Shown here in pieces: positions 1 to 8,506 of a stretch of 61,255 nucleotides of DNA. The position numbers and the translations under genes are program-made. Every line of letters starts with the position of its first letter. Position 1 is the stretch's first letter. The notes beneath the pieces are model-generated. The model saw only the letters and a list, made by a program, of their open reading frames with translations. It made no database searches and was not told the DNA's origin. Origin of the DNA: Bacteroidaceae bacterium (lineage in GTDB: Bacteria > Bacteroidota > Bacteroidia > Bacteroidales > Barnesiellaceae_A); NCBI GenBank assembly GCA_017935645.1, contig JAGBHF010000085.1, forward strand, positions 1 through 61,255, in the 5' to 3' direction.

Positions 1-150
1 AAAGCCTCTCGACCTTACGGGGTAAGGGGAAGGTGTCTGCATACAAGTCATGTCAAGCGTTTCTAAGCCTAGAGTCAGACACAATCGTCACAAGCAAGGG
101 CTAAATCTGACACTCGAAAAATTATCTGCGGATTTTAGGGTATTAAGGAA

Positions 151-594
151 TTGCTTGGGAAAGCAAAAAAAGAGTTAATTATTGCAGATCCGTATTTTGC
201 GGTAGATCAACTTAATGAATACATAACCACATTGAATAGTGATGAAAAACTTGAAATAACAATTGTTAATTGTAAAGAACAATTAGAGAGTGTAGCGCAT
301 TGCAAAAATATACCTTTTCAAGAAATGGAAGATGAGATGAGAACCGTTGTGAGCAACTATAATAAAACTGTAAACTGGAATCACATCTCTCTTTATTGTA
401 TTACAGGAAAAGGACGATTACATGATAGATTTATTTTGACGGAAAATGAAGGTTGGCAGATAGGCTCCTCTTTAAGCGAATTTGGTACTAGAGCATGCTG
501 TGTTATCAAACTCTTTGATAGTGCTCATATGGAGTTAAGCACGCTCATCCGTTCGTGGTGTAATGATAGTAATATTTCATATAGAATTGAGTAA
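151..594 (+). CDS. Phospholipase D-like domain protein, probably 5'-disrupted
   Basis: The readable frame (147 residues from a TTG) looks like the C-terminal catalytic half of a PLD-like protein. It has an N-terminal strand-rich stretch (KELIIADPYF) and a degenerate HKD-type motif LHDRF followed by a GSS (about residues 90-110), as in PLD-like domains of some accessory or defence proteins. There is no convincing start: a TAG lies in frame at 136-138, just upstream. Protein-like sequence seems to continue upstream in the two other frames (roughly 3-95 and 95-140), as if two single bases had been lost. The window edge hides the true beginning. The patch is visibly AT-richer than the rest of the window. 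It ends 6 nt before the next gene, so the two are probably one operon. The resemblance to VPA1262-type proteins is a weak inference; the PLD-like call is moderate. Confidence 0.55.
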   Translation: MLGKAKKELIIADPYFAVDQLNEYITTLNSDEKLEITIVNCKEQLESVAHCKNIPFQEMEDEMRTVVSNYNKTVNWNHISLYCITGKGRLHDRFILTENEGWQIGSSLSEFGTRACCVIKLFDSAHMELSTLIRSWCNDSNISYRIE

Positions 595-600
595 AAGCAG

Positions 601-2169
601 ATGGAAAGAAAATATTTATTTTTAAATAACGATATCTCTGTATTGTTATCACACGAACAGAGGATTAAGCTAAAAAAGACACCAGAATCGGATGATGAAC
701 TAAATATAATACGACAGAAGGCAGAAAGTATTATACAAAATCCAGCAGAGAATATTGATGTAGAATGTATAATAAAGAGAAGTATTCGATACTCGGCTAC
801 TGACGAATATTTTTTAGCTCTGTTTATAGAGGGTAAGGATTCAGAACAACTTAGCAATTTGCAAACTATAGAACATGTTGCAACCATGACGCTATTGCCT
901 GAAGCTATATTGATGGCGGGAGATATTCTATTAAAAAGGAAGAACTATTTTAGTTGGACTGCCATACTAAAATCATTGCATTATGTACCATTACAAAAAG
1001 CTTTTTGTTATAGTTTAAGGCAACACGAGGACTTTTGTGAGGTGCTAAAGGTCTTAGACACAAACGGATTAGATTATCCTCAGACATTTCTATGGACGTT
1101 TTGGAATCATTGGTTTGAATGGTTTGCTCAAGTTGGAGGAAAACTTCTGACTTACAACGACAAGAATGGCCTCTATGAAAAAAATAAAGAAGCTAAAGCT
1201 TTAATAAAAGAAGCCAAATTGATTAAAGCAGAATGGGATAAAGAGATGCCTGTAATGATACATGAAACAATGTTAGGCTTTGCTCTCAATTTACAACCAG
1301 AGAAAATGCTTGTATGGGCAACTAAAAAACTTTTGAGAAATGATGCGTTGAGCAACCCATATAGTGCTAATTATAATCATTGTCTCGAATCTGTTTGGGA
1401 AGAATTATCTGGAATGACCACCTTGAGCATAATGTTCAAAGAGGACTTAAATCTAAATTTGCTTGTGTTGATGGCAGAAAAAGCCGTGAGAGAAGATGAT
1501 GCTGATTTTGGCTTAAAAGTTTACGATAGATTGGTGTGTTGTCTTATGAATGAAAACTTTAGCAATATAGAGAAGAAATCACCCATAGATACACATCGAC
1601 AAACCATTATTGCAAAGTTGTTGGTAACTATTACTCCAACGTTAGTTTTCACTCCGTATATAAACAATGTAGCTACGCGTTTTCAAGGATGGAATTTAGA
1701 TTATCATCAAGTGTATAATGAAGCCCGACGTGAAGCGTATTTGTTCTGTGCCCTTTTTAGGATATTTGAAAACGAAACTTTTGATGAGAAAATTTTAGTT
1801 TCTATTTGGAAAGATTTATTAGATATCTATCTGAGGGAGTACAAACGTTGTGAAAATGAGTATATCACAAGGGATGAATTTTCCGCACCGTTTAGAGTAG
1901 CAATAGAAATCGCCGAAAAAATGAACAATAATTACTGTAGAGAATACTTACATGAAATTATACTTGAAAATGTATTGAATATAGTATCCTTGTTAACTAT
2001 CTTTTCAGAATGTGATGTGCGTCTCTCTGGACATATAGCGAAAAAAATGTTGCAAAGAGTTGATATCGAATGGCCATCTGCAAAAATATTGATGGAAGCA
2101 AGGGGGCAAAAGTTGATGGAAAAGAGATTTGATAGCATGATCAGCCAAGTAAGAGAATCTTTTAAGTAA
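601..2169 (+). CDS. Unrecognised, mostly helical protein (522 aa)
   Basis: I do not recognise this protein. It starts with ATG 6 nt after the stop of the PLD-like gene, which implies co-transcription and probably joint function. The sequence is rich in Lys, Glu, Leu and Ile with repeated amphipathic helical segments, and resembles a solenoid or scaffold protein rather than an enzyme. It has no signal peptide, no membrane span and no obvious nucleotide-binding loop. Aromatic-rich stretches occur near residues 160-175 (FWNHWFEWF). Base composition is AT-rich like its partner and unlike the conserved genes to the right, consistent with horizontal acquisition. A two-gene defence or conflict module is a reasonable guess, but nothing in the sequence proves it. 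Confidence 0.8.
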   Translation: MERKYLFLNNDISVLLSHEQRIKLKKTPESDDELNIIRQKAESIIQNPAENIDVECIIKRSIRYSATDEYFLALFIEGKDSEQLSNLQTIEHVATMTLLPEAILMAGDILLKRKNYFSWTAILKSLHYVPLQKAFCYSLRQHEDFCEVLKVLDTNGLDYPQTFLWTFWNHWFEWFAQVGGKLLTYNDKNGLYEKNKEAKALIKEAKLIKAEWDKEMPVMIHETMLGFALNLQPEKMLVWATKKLLRNDALSNPYSANYNHCLESVWEELSGMTTLSIMFKEDLNLNLLVLMAEKAVREDDADFGLKVYDRLVCCLMNENFSNIEKKSPIDTHRQTIIAKLLVTITPTLVFTPYINNVATRFQGWNLDYHQVYNEARREAYLFCALFRIFENETFDEKILVSIWKDLLDIYLREYKRCENEYITRDEFSAPFRVAIEIAEKMNNNYCREYLHEIILENVLNIVSLLTIFSECDVRLSGHIAKKMLQRVDIEWPSAKILMEARGQKLMEKRFDSMISQVRESFK

Positions 2170-2252
2170 GCGATCTTCTCAAACATAAAACTTTTATATA
2201 TTCTTTTCTCGTTTTGAAAATACAGATAGAGAAAAAATAGCTAATTCGAGAC

Positions 2253-2282
2253 ATTGTATATAAACAAATTTCACTACCTTTG
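2253..2282 (+). promoter_or_regulatory. Bacteroidetes-type promoter of the orphan RNA
   Basis: ATTG at 2253-2256, an 18-nt spacer and TACCTTTG at 2275-2282 match the Bacteroides sigma-factor consensus (TTTG, about 19 nt, TAnnTTTG). Transcription should begin near 2289-2290. No coding sequence follows before a strong terminator, so it appears to drive only the non-coding RNA. Confidence 0.7.
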
Positions 2283-2289
2283 CATCAAA

Positions 2290-2471
2290 GTAGGAACTCG
2301 ACTCTGCTAGACACTGCAAAATGGTGCAGAAATCAGGTGGAGCAATAGCGGGAGATTACGTTCGTTGCAATTCTTTAACGCAAAGATATAGAGCCATTTA
2401 GAAATGGAACTCATTTTCTGGTGGCACCACTGAAAATCAAGCAGTTACAGTAAAATGTGGCTGCTTTTTTT
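2290..2471 (+). ncRNA. Orphan structured small RNA (about 180 nt), family not recognised
   Basis: A stand-alone transcription unit between the helical-protein gene and the convergent acetyltransferase. It is bounded by a consensus promoter and a perfect terminator and has no ORF of useful length. Visible structure includes a hairpin CTGCA..TGCAG near 2312-2327, a CCATTT/AAATGG hairpin near 2393-2406, and a long-range pairing between TCAGGTGG (about 2332) and CCACTGA (about 2427) with one bulged G that would close the middle of the molecule. The overall shape (long-range closing stem, internal bubble) could fit a 6S-like regulator, but I see no decisive 6S, SRP, tmRNA, RNase P or retron signature. 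Its position beside an accessory patch also allows a role linked to that module. Confidence 0.55.
2440..2471 (+). terminator. Intrinsic terminator of the orphan RNA
   Basis: AGCAGTTACA (2440-2449) and TGTGGCTGCT (2456-2465) form a 10-bp stem (two G-U pairs) with a GTAAAA loop, followed directly by seven T. This is a textbook Rho-independent terminator on the plus strand. Confidence 0.85.
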
Positions 2472-2577
2472 GTTTATTTAGGTTGCTTGTAGGGCTAATG
2501 TGGACAAAAGTGGTTGGTAAAACCGCATATAATTCATTAAAATACAGATATTTATAATACCCTTGATGAAACTTCGT

Positions 2578-3120
2578 CTACTCTGCTTTCTTTGTGGCTA
2601 TTCGTTGCATGATGACTGCCGAGGTGTAGCCTTGTGTGGTTTTTATCCAGTGGGGTAGTGTGGCTGTTTGCGTAAATTGGCAACGGGTGAAGATGTGTAT
2701 TGATGGGTGGTTGTCGCTTGCTATGGTGGCGTATAGTGTGTGTATGCCTAAGAACTCCTGAGCGTAGCGACATAGTGCCTCAAGTGTGCTTGTTCCGTAT
2801 CCTTGTGAGCGATGTGTGGGTGTGATGTATATGCCTACTCCGGCTCGGCTGTTGCGCGGGTCGTAGTCGTAGAGGTCTGCTATGCCTATGCGTTCGCCGG
2901 TGGGTGCATGGGTTGCTATGAGGCGTAGCTGGCGATCTTGGTATATGTCGGCGCGGTATGAATCGATGTATTGTTGTATCATGTAGCGCGACATGGGTGC
3001 TACGGTCGATGAGGCTTTCCATGACCGACTATCGTTCTCGGCAAGGAAGATGAAGTCGAGGTCGGTGGGCTCTACGGCGCGGAGTGTTATCTCTTTTTCT
3101 TGTAATATGCTTGTGCTCAT
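2578..3120 (-). CDS. GNAT-family N-acetyltransferase (RimJ/RimL/SpeG-like)
   Basis: A 180-residue GCN5-related acetyltransferase that transfers an acetyl group from acetyl-CoA to an amine. The pyrophosphate-binding signature RSQGYG is at residues 104-109, after the central beta-strand (GVGIYITP), and the C-terminal half (ASDNHPSIHIFTRCQF) follows the pattern of RimJ/RimL-type and spermidine-acetyltransferase-like proteins. Its ATG overlaps the stop of the upstream glycosyltransferase by 4 nt, so it is the last gene of a translationally coupled set with the radical SAM and glycosyltransferase genes. This context suggests modification of an amino sugar or cell-envelope molecule, but the substrate cannot be read from the sequence. 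Confidence 0.85.
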   Translation of the reverse strand: MSTSILQEKEITLRAVEPTDLDFIFLAENDSRSWKASSTVAPMSRYMIQQYIDSYRADIYQDRQLRLIATHAPTGERIGIADLYDYDPRNSRAGVGIYITPTHRSQGYGTSTLEALCRYAQEFLGIHTLYATIASDNHPSIHIFTRCQFTQTATLPHWIKTTQGYTSAVIMQRIATKKAE

Positions 3121-3884
3121 AGCTTGCGGTGTTTACAGTAGAAGTATATGAGTGCCGCTGTGTGCTTGCGACCTATGCGACTGAAGGGGCTGCGATTGGT
3201 AATCCGCTTCCAGTGGTGTGTGATGCTTACTTGGGGCAGATAGGCTGTGTGCCAGCCTGCCTTGCGTGCCCTGATGCAGTAATCGGCATCTTCCGGTCCG
3301 TAGAAAATTTTCTCATCGAGTAGTCCTATATGCTCTATTACCTCTCGACGTATCAACTGGCATGCACCTATGATGTAGGTGGGCTCAAATGGGACTCCTG
3401 CCGCTATTTCACGGGCGTAGCTGTCGGTGGTGTGGCTGTTCTTAATGTGCGAATGTAGCACGTTGCGTACCTTGATGGCAAGTGAGGGGTAGGGCTTGTA
3501 GCTCTCTTGTGTTTCGCCCTGGGTGTTGAGTAGGCGACAGCCACATATTCCGCACTCGGGATGTTGTTGCATGTATTGCAACATCTCGGCGAGTGCCTTG
3601 CTGTTGGCAATAGTATCGTCGTCGAGTAGCCACACATAGTTGCCACGAGCTTTTTCTATACCTCTGTTGCGTGCGTATGCAACGCCTCTATTTTGCGGTA
3701 GTCGTTGGTACACTATTTGAGGATAGTGTTGTGCAATAAAATTGTCGGTACCATCGGTCGAACCGTTGTCGATAAGGATTATTTCGCTATCGGTAGCTAC
3801 AGTGAGGGTCTCTTGCAGTGAGGCCAATGCTTCACGCAGGTAGTTCAGTGAGTTCCAACAGATGAGTACGACAGACAGTTGCAT
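3117..3884 (-). CDS. Family 2 glycosyltransferase
   Basis: A 255-residue GT-A fold glycosyltransferase. The nucleotide-sugar site is visible as LSVVLICWNS at the N-terminus, LIDNGSTDG near residues 38-45 and the DDD metal motif at 88-90. The acceptor-side ED motif appears in GPEDADYC toward the C-terminus. The ATG at 3884 shares one base with the stop of the radical SAM gene; a longer reading from 3965 would overlap that gene by 82 nt and adds a non-homologous leader, so it is rejected. It resembles rhamnosyl- or other polysaccharide transferases. It has no membrane segment and should be cytoplasmic or peripheral. It overlaps the acetyltransferase by 4 nt downstream. Confidence 0.9.
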   Translation of the reverse strand: MQLSVVLICWNSLNYLREALASLQETLTVATDSEIILIDNGSTDGTDNFIAQHYPQIVYQRLPQNRGVAYARNRGIEKARGNYVWLLDDDTIANSKALAEMLQYMQQHPECGICGCRLLNTQGETQESYKPYPSLAIKVRNVLHSHIKNSHTTDSYAREIAAGVPFEPTYIIGACQLIRREVIEHIGLLDEKIFYGPEDADYCIRARKAGWHTAYLPQVSITHHWKRITNRSPFSRIGRKHTAALIYFYCKHRKL

Positions 3885-5320
3885 TATCCGAATAATTTTA
3901 TTTTGAGAGCCTTGAGTGCATGGAAAAATTCCGACCAACTTGTAAAACGGCGCAAGTGCGACCATATTACATAGGGCGATAGGAAGTATCGTAGGTTGTA
4001 TCGATATAGTATCTTTTCCATTTCACGAGCCGATAGGTGAGGATAGTTGAGTATCGAATTGCGTTGCACGTTGGTGGGGGTGTATTCACCACCGGCTATC
4101 CAACCGTTCTCTTTAGCCAACTTGTAAAACTCGGTGCCGGGGAAGGGCGATACGATGTTGAACATAATCTGGTCAACACGCAACTTCTGTGCTTGTCGCA
4201 ACGTGTCGCGTAAAGTCTCCTTTGTCTCCAACGGACTTGTACCTATGAGTATGTTCAGTTTTACGGGTACTTTATATTTCTTGAGCAGCTCTATGGCTTT
4301 GTATATCTGTTCACGTGTAATGCCCTTCTTGATATATTTGAGGATTTCGTCGTTGAACGATTCTACACCCAGGTCGACATACAAGCAGCCCGACTCACCC
4401 AACATGCGGGCAACGGGTTCGGTAATGGTATCTACACGAGCCTGACAGCCCCAACGGAAGTCATACTTCTTGAGTATGCGACATAAGTCGGCCGTGCGCT
4501 CCTCGGTCCATATAAACTCATCGTCCATAAAGCCTATGGCGCGATAACCGGCCTCGTGCAACTCTTTTAGCTCAGCCTCGATATTTTCGATTGAACGGTA
4601 TGAAATAGGAGGCTTGCGATTGTGTTCGCTACGATATTCCAGCTCGCGAGCAAATGATAGTGAGCTGGGCACACAGTATATGCACTTGAAGGGGCAGTTG
4701 CGCGAGGTAATCATGGTGGTGTAAGGCGCAATCTTCAATTTTGGGTTGTGAAATTCGCGCTTAGCCAGATGGTGTCGTGCCGGGAAGGGTAGGTCGTCGA
4801 AGCTCTTGGTTGCCTGACGGGGTGGATTGTGTGTGAGTTTGTCTTCTTGTCGATACGACAGACCCTTTATTTCATTCCAAGCAATACCGTCGCGCACAGC
4901 ATTTGTCCATTCAAGGGCTGTATATTCGGGTTCGCCACGCACCACTACGTCGCGGGCATTATCGATGTATAGTTTGGTAAAATAGGTCGCACCCGGGCCC
5001 AAGAAACAGATATATGCCTCGGGGTGTGCCTTCCTGATGATGTCGCGCGCTTGCAAGTCGGCTGCACGCGAGAGGTTGACACTCCATATATAGTATATAT
5101 CGCTGGCATCGTCAGCTATAAAGCGGGCAAAGTCGTCGGTAGAGCGATTGTCGTAGACAAAGTCAATGTATGATACATCATAGCCATGTTTTTCGAGCAT
5201 GGCTACCACATAAAGTTCGTATATATTGGGTGCAGGATATACGACTCGGGTGCATCCTGCAGTGCGCTCGGCAGGAGCTTCTTTGGTAGGCTCGGGGGGT
5301 ATGACAAATGTAATTTTCAT
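3884..5320 (-). CDS. B12-binding-domain radical SAM protein
   Basis: A 478-residue protein with an N-terminal cobalamin-binding-like Rossmann region (about 1-135, PPEP followed by MLEKHGYDVSYID) and a radical SAM core. The [4Fe-4S] cysteines are C209, C213 and C216 (NCPFKCIYC), followed by the GFMDDEF and GVES motifs of the TIM barrel. Members of this class do methyl transfers or other radical modifications on lipids, sugars or peptides. It is the first gene of a coupled trio with a glycosyltransferase and an acetyltransferase, so a lipid or glycan substrate is a reasonable inference. The gap to recR upstream is 101 nt with only weak hairpins (near 5371-5384 and 5398-5410), so recR may be co-transcribed. 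Confidence 0.85.
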   Translation of the reverse strand: MKITFVIPPEPTKEAPAERTAGCTRVVYPAPNIYELYVVAMLEKHGYDVSYIDFVYDNRSTDDFARFIADDASDIYYIWSVNLSRAADLQARDIIRKAHPEAYICFLGPGATYFTKLYIDNARDVVVRGEPEYTALEWTNAVRDGIAWNEIKGLSYRQEDKLTHNPPRQATKSFDDLPFPARHHLAKREFHNPKLKIAPYTTMITSRNCPFKCIYCVPSSLSFARELEYRSEHNRKPPISYRSIENIEAELKELHEAGYRAIGFMDDEFIWTEERTADLCRILKKYDFRWGCQARVDTITEPVARMLGESGCLYVDLGVESFNDEILKYIKKGITREQIYKAIELLKKYKVPVKLNILIGTSPLETKETLRDTLRQAQKLRVDQIMFNIVSPFPGTEFYKLAKENGWIAGGEYTPTNVQRNSILNYPHLSAREMEKILYRYNLRYFLSPYVIWSHLRRFTSWSEFFHALKALKIKLFG

Positions 5321-5421
5321 TATGCTGTGCTATGTAAAGCCATTGAGGCAGTATGTTTACTATATATAAAACGCAAAAAGCGTGAGTTTATTATCTTGTT
5401 TCGACAATAAGATTGAGCGCA

Positions 5422-6045
5422 TCAGCACTTGAAGCTATCGCCGAAAGGTGTGCGGTTGAGTATGGAACGTCCGAGGGTAATCTCGTCGGTATATTCAAGT
5501 TCATCGCCTACCGATACACCGCGCGCAATGAGGCTTATGCGCACGTCGTAGGGTGCTAACTTGCGGAAGATGTAGAAGTTGGTCGTGTCGCCTTCCATTG
5601 TGGCACTCAGCGCCAATATAATCTCCTTGATACCACCACTTGCCACACGTTGCACAAGGCTCTCTATTTGCAGGTCGGCCGGTCCTACACCATCCATAGG
5701 CGATATGACACCACCTAACACGTGATATAGTCCGCGAAATTGTCCTGTAGCCTCTACAGCCATTACTTCGCGCACATTTTCTACCACGCAGATGGTCGAG
5801 CTGTCGCGCGTCGAGTCGGCACACAAGGCGCATGTGTCGGTATCGCTTATGTTATGGCACACGTTGCAATACTTTATATCATGGCGCAAGCGTGTTATGG
5901 CTTGGCTGAAATTGTCCACCGAACTCTTGTCCTGACGCAGAAGATGCAGTACAAGTCGCAAAGCGGTTTTGCGTCCTATGCCCGGCAGTTTGGCAAATTC
6001 GTTTACGGCATTTTCGAGTAGAGTAGATGCAAAGTTCTGCTCCAT
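5422..6045 (-). CDS. recR: Recombination mediator RecR
   Basis: A 207-residue RecR, which works with RecO and RecF to load RecA at single-stranded gaps. A helix-hairpin-helix ([13 protein letters not shown]) lies at about residues 19-31, a four-cysteine zinc finger at C60, C63, C72 and C75, and a Toprim domain ([14 protein letters not shown] onward) from about 84 to 180. The length is as expected for the family. It lies downstream of gltX behind a strong hairpin, so it probably has its own transcription start or depends on read-through. Confidence 0.97.
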   Translation of the reverse strand: MEQNFASTLLENAVNEFAKLPGIGRKTALRLVLHLLRQDKSSVDNFSQAITRLRHDIKYCNVCHNISDTDTCALCADSTRDSSTICVVENVREVMAVEATGQFRGLYHVLGGVISPMDGVGPADLQIESLVQRVASGGIKEIILALSATMEGDTTNFYIFRKLAPYDVRISLIARGVSVGDELEYTDEITLGRSILNRTPFGDSFKC

Positions 6046-6071
6046 GGTGAGTATCTGTTGGTTTTATTATA

Positions 6072-6101
6072 AACAGTGCCTGATGGATATCAGGCACTGT
6101 T
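6072..6101 (-). terminator. Hairpin terminator after gltX
   Basis: A perfect 13-bp inverted repeat (AACAGTGCCTGAT / ATCAGGCACTGTT) with a 4-nt loop, followed on the minus strand by TTTATAATAAAA. It sits between the gltX stop (6135) and the recR start (6045). Confidence 0.75.
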
Positions 6102-6134
6102 AGGGTGTCAATATAATAGGGATAATTGGGCTTG

Positions 6135-7652
6135 TTAACCGAGTCTCTCAATGGCTGCACGAAGGCGTGCAATAGTCTCTTCGCGACCCATTATCTCCGA
6201 TATGTCAAACATGTGCGGACCCTTACAGTATCCGACTACAGCCAAGCGATAGGCATTCATTACATTGCCCATGTGATAGCCTTTGTCGGTAATCCAGCCC
6301 AACACAACCTCCTCGGCTGCTTTTGACTCCATTGAGGGAAGTGACTCGATGATAGCAATGAGTTCGTTCATGCGAGCACCCATGCCTTCATCCCAACGTT
6401 TGCGCACCGATTTTTCTTCATATTCGGTAGGAGCTTCAAAGAAGAATGCTGTTTGCTCCCACAATTCGTTTACAAAGTTTACACGACTCTTGACGAGCGA
6501 AACAATGCGTGTGAGAGTATCAATATCACATTTGTGACCTTTAGCCTCAACTGTGGGCATGAACATCTCGGCTATTTCGCGGTCACTACGCATTTGCAAG
6601 TATTGGTGGTTGAACCACTTACCCTTCTCATAGTCAAACCTGGCTCCGCTCTTGCTGCAACGATGCAAGTCGTAGAGTTTGATAAGTTCGTCCATCGACA
6701 TTATCTCTTGCTCAGTACCGGGATTCCAACCGAGCAATGCAAGGAAGTTGACAACAGCCTCGGGCAGATAACCGGCCTCGCGATAACCCGACGAAACCTC
6801 GCCACTCTTGGGGTCGTGCCACTCCAAGGGGAACACGGGGAAACCAAGACGATCACCGTCGCGTTTGCTCAACTTGCCTTTACCATCGGGCTTGAGCAAA
6901 AGAGGAAGGTGGGCAAAACGGGGCATGGTATCTTCCCATCCAAATGCACGATAAAGCAATACATGCAAGGGTGCTGAGGGCAACCATTCCTCTCCGCGGA
7001 TTACGTGCGATACCTCCATCAAGTGGTCGTCAACTATGTTGGCCAAGTGGTAGGTAGGAAGATTGTCGGCCGATTTGTATAGTACCTTATCGTCGAGAAT
7101 TGATGAGTTGATAACAACTTCACCGCGTATAATGTCATTAACTTTTACGTCTTCACCCGGCTCTATCTTGAAACGAACTACATACTTCTCACCCGCCTCG
7201 ATAGCTGCTTTTACCTCTTCGGCACTCATGGTGAGTGAGTTGCGCATACTCATGCGGGTCGATGCGTCGTATTGGAAGTTGGCTATTTCGTTGCGCTTGG
7301 CATCCAACTCTTCGGGGGTATCAAATGCGATATAACCTTTGCCGTTCTCGAGTAGGATATCGACATATTTGCGATATATATCTTTACGCTCCGATTGGCG
7401 ATAAGGGCCATAGTTGCCACCATAGCCTACACCTTCGTCAAACTTGATGCCTAACCATTCAAGCGCTTCCATGATATACTCCTCGGCTCCGGGTACGAAA
7501 CGTTGTGAGTCGGTGTCCTCAATACGGAAAATCATGTCGCCACCATGTTGGCGTGCAAATAAATAGTTGTACAATGCAGTGCGTACACCGCCTATGTGAA
7601 GTGCTCCTGTGGGGCTGGGTGCAAAACGCACTCTTACTTTACGGTCAGTCAT
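6135..7652 (-). CDS. gltX: Glutamyl-tRNA synthetase
   Basis: A class I aminoacyl-tRNA synthetase charging tRNA-Glu. The protein opens with the family-typical [16 protein letters not shown], with the HIGH-type motif HIGG at residues 19-22. The KMSKS-type loop appears as [11 protein letters not shown] chose the ATG at 7652 because family members begin two to six residues before [10 protein letters not shown]; an ATG at 7691 would add 13 unusual residues but cannot be excluded. The resulting 505 aa is normal. A promoter with perfect boxes lies at 7724-7754, giving a leader of about 65 nt. GluRS here is the discriminating type by length, but glutaminylation capacity cannot be judged from this window. 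Confidence 0.96.
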   Translation of the reverse strand: MTDRKVRVRFAPSPTGALHIGGVRTALYNYLFARQHGGDMIFRIEDTDSQRFVPGAEEYIMEALEWLGIKFDEGVGYGGNYGPYRQSERKDIYRKYVDILLENGKGYIAFDTPEELDAKRNEIANFQYDASTRMSMRNSLTMSAEEVKAAIEAGEKYVVRFKIEPGEDVKVNDIIRGEVVINSSILDDKVLYKSADNLPTYHLANIVDDHLMEVSHVIRGEEWLPSAPLHVLLYRAFGWEDTMPRFAHLPLLLKPDGKGKLSKRDGDRLGFPVFPLEWHDPKSGEVSSGYREAGYLPEAVVNFLALLGWNPGTEQEIMSMDELIKLYDLHRCSKSGARFDYEKGKWFNHQYLQMRSDREIAEMFMPTVEAKGHKCDIDTLTRIVSLVKSRVNFVNELWEQTAFFFEAPTEYEEKSVRKRWDEGMGARMNELIAIIESLPSMESKAAEEVVLGWITDKGYHMGNVMNAYRLAVVGYCKGPHMFDISEIMGREETIARLRAAIERLG

Positions 7653-7723
7653 AATATTATGAGTGTTTATTGTTTTATTCATTTTAGTCAAGCCCTTTGA
7701 TAAGGCTTTAGTTGTTCAAGTTA

Positions 7724-7754
7724 CAAAGATAGCGATAAGCGAGAGGAGAACAAA
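7724..7754 (-). promoter_or_regulatory. gltX promoter inside a repeat element
   Basis: On the minus strand TTTG (7751-7754), a 19-nt spacer and TATCTTTG (7724-7731) match the Bacteroides promoter. The boxes are the left part of a roughly 75-bp repeat element (7724-7799) that also has the AAATAAG/CTTATTT palindrome and the TTCCGAGCG..CTTATCTTATCC tail. A second, partial copy follows at about 7800-7840. Confidence 0.75.
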
Positions 7755-7840
7755 ATAAGTTTGCTTATTTTTTATTCCGAGCGTTGCTTATCTTATCCAA
7801 TGATAGTGAAACGCGAGCGAAGAAAAACGAAGTTTACTTG
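7724..7840. repeat. Promoter-bearing intergenic repeat, one full and one partial copy
   Basis: The unit runs from the promoter box (CAAAGATA on the plus strand) through GATAGCGATAAGCGAG, a short palindrome and a TTCCGAGCGTTGC tail. A degenerate second copy begins near 7800 (GATAGTGAAACGCGAGCGAAG). The same architecture recurs at 22.70, 47.93 and 56.39 kb. Confidence 0.6.
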
Positions 7841-7861
7841 AGTTTTGGGGTGAGACGATGC

Positions 7862-8506
7862 CTATTCCTTGAGTTTTTGCATGATGAAGTCTCTAATTTG
7901 TTCCTTCGAAACGTCGTATTTGGGCTCTAATGTTGCAAAATTATCATCGGCAATAAACTGTCCACCCAGCAGTATTGCCATGATATTCTTGGTCGAAAGC
8001 CGGTGGCGCGATAGGTTGCGAGCCTTTTCGATACCTCGGTGTATGGAGTATCCCTCTCGCAACATGCAGTAGATGTCGTAATAATCGCGGAACTTCATTC
8101 GGCGCAACATTACTTCCATCTTCATCGCCATAATTGACTCGATGTCGGCCAGGCGGATATTGCCGAGGTAGTCGACAGGAGTAGTAACGGGTGAAAGGTT
8201 GTCGCTTACATAGAAAGAGAACTTAACGCCCTTAACAACAAACTCTACTTGGTCGAAGCCAAGCATGTTGAAGTTCTCTATCTCGCCTATTTTTTCACGT
8301 AGCTCCCGTTCTATAACATTCCAATTAACCTCCGGCTTCTTGGTCTTGGATGTGCGCCACATCATAAAGTCCAAGTCCTCACTTTTACGATGACCTATCT
8401 GTATGGCAAGTGCTGTACCGCCACACAAAGTGTATGGCTTGATACTCTCCATCTGAGCTACTTGCTCAATGATGGCTTCGATGTTAGCAGTCAATCCCTG
8501 GCGCAT
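7862..8506 (-). CDS. AbiEii/AbiGii-type nucleotidyltransferase toxin
   Basis: A 214-residue protein of the nucleotidyltransferase family that includes AbiEii and MenT toxins, which modify tRNA or other RNA acceptors using NTPs. The GG-(T)-AL motif (LCGGTALAIQIGHR, residues 27-40) and the catalytic SEDLDF (42-47) are intact. The KFRDYYDIY helix typical of the family is in the C-terminal half. Its start lies inside the antitoxin gene (23-nt overlap), so it is translated from the same mRNA. Type IV toxin-antitoxin function is inferred from family and arrangement. Confidence 0.88.
   Translation of the reverse strand: MRQGLTANIEAIIEQVAQMESIKPYTLCGGTALAIQIGHRKSEDLDFMMWRTSKTKKPEVNWNVIERELREKIGEIENFNMLGFDQVEFVVKGVKFSFYVSDNLSPVTTPVDYLGNIRLADIESIMAMKMEVMLRRMKFRDYYDIYCMLREGYSIHRGIEKARNLSRHRLSTKNIMAILLGGQFIADDNFATLEPKYDVSKEQIRDFIMQKLKE

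Noticed and set aside
2290-2471. tmRNA, SRP RNA, RNase P RNA or retron RNA
   Set aside because: No tRNA-like end or tag frame, no SRP loop, no RNase P core, and no reverse transcriptase gene nearby.
3885-3965. Longer start for the GT2 gene
   Set aside because: The extension lies inside the radical SAM gene and has no similarity to GT2 N-termini.
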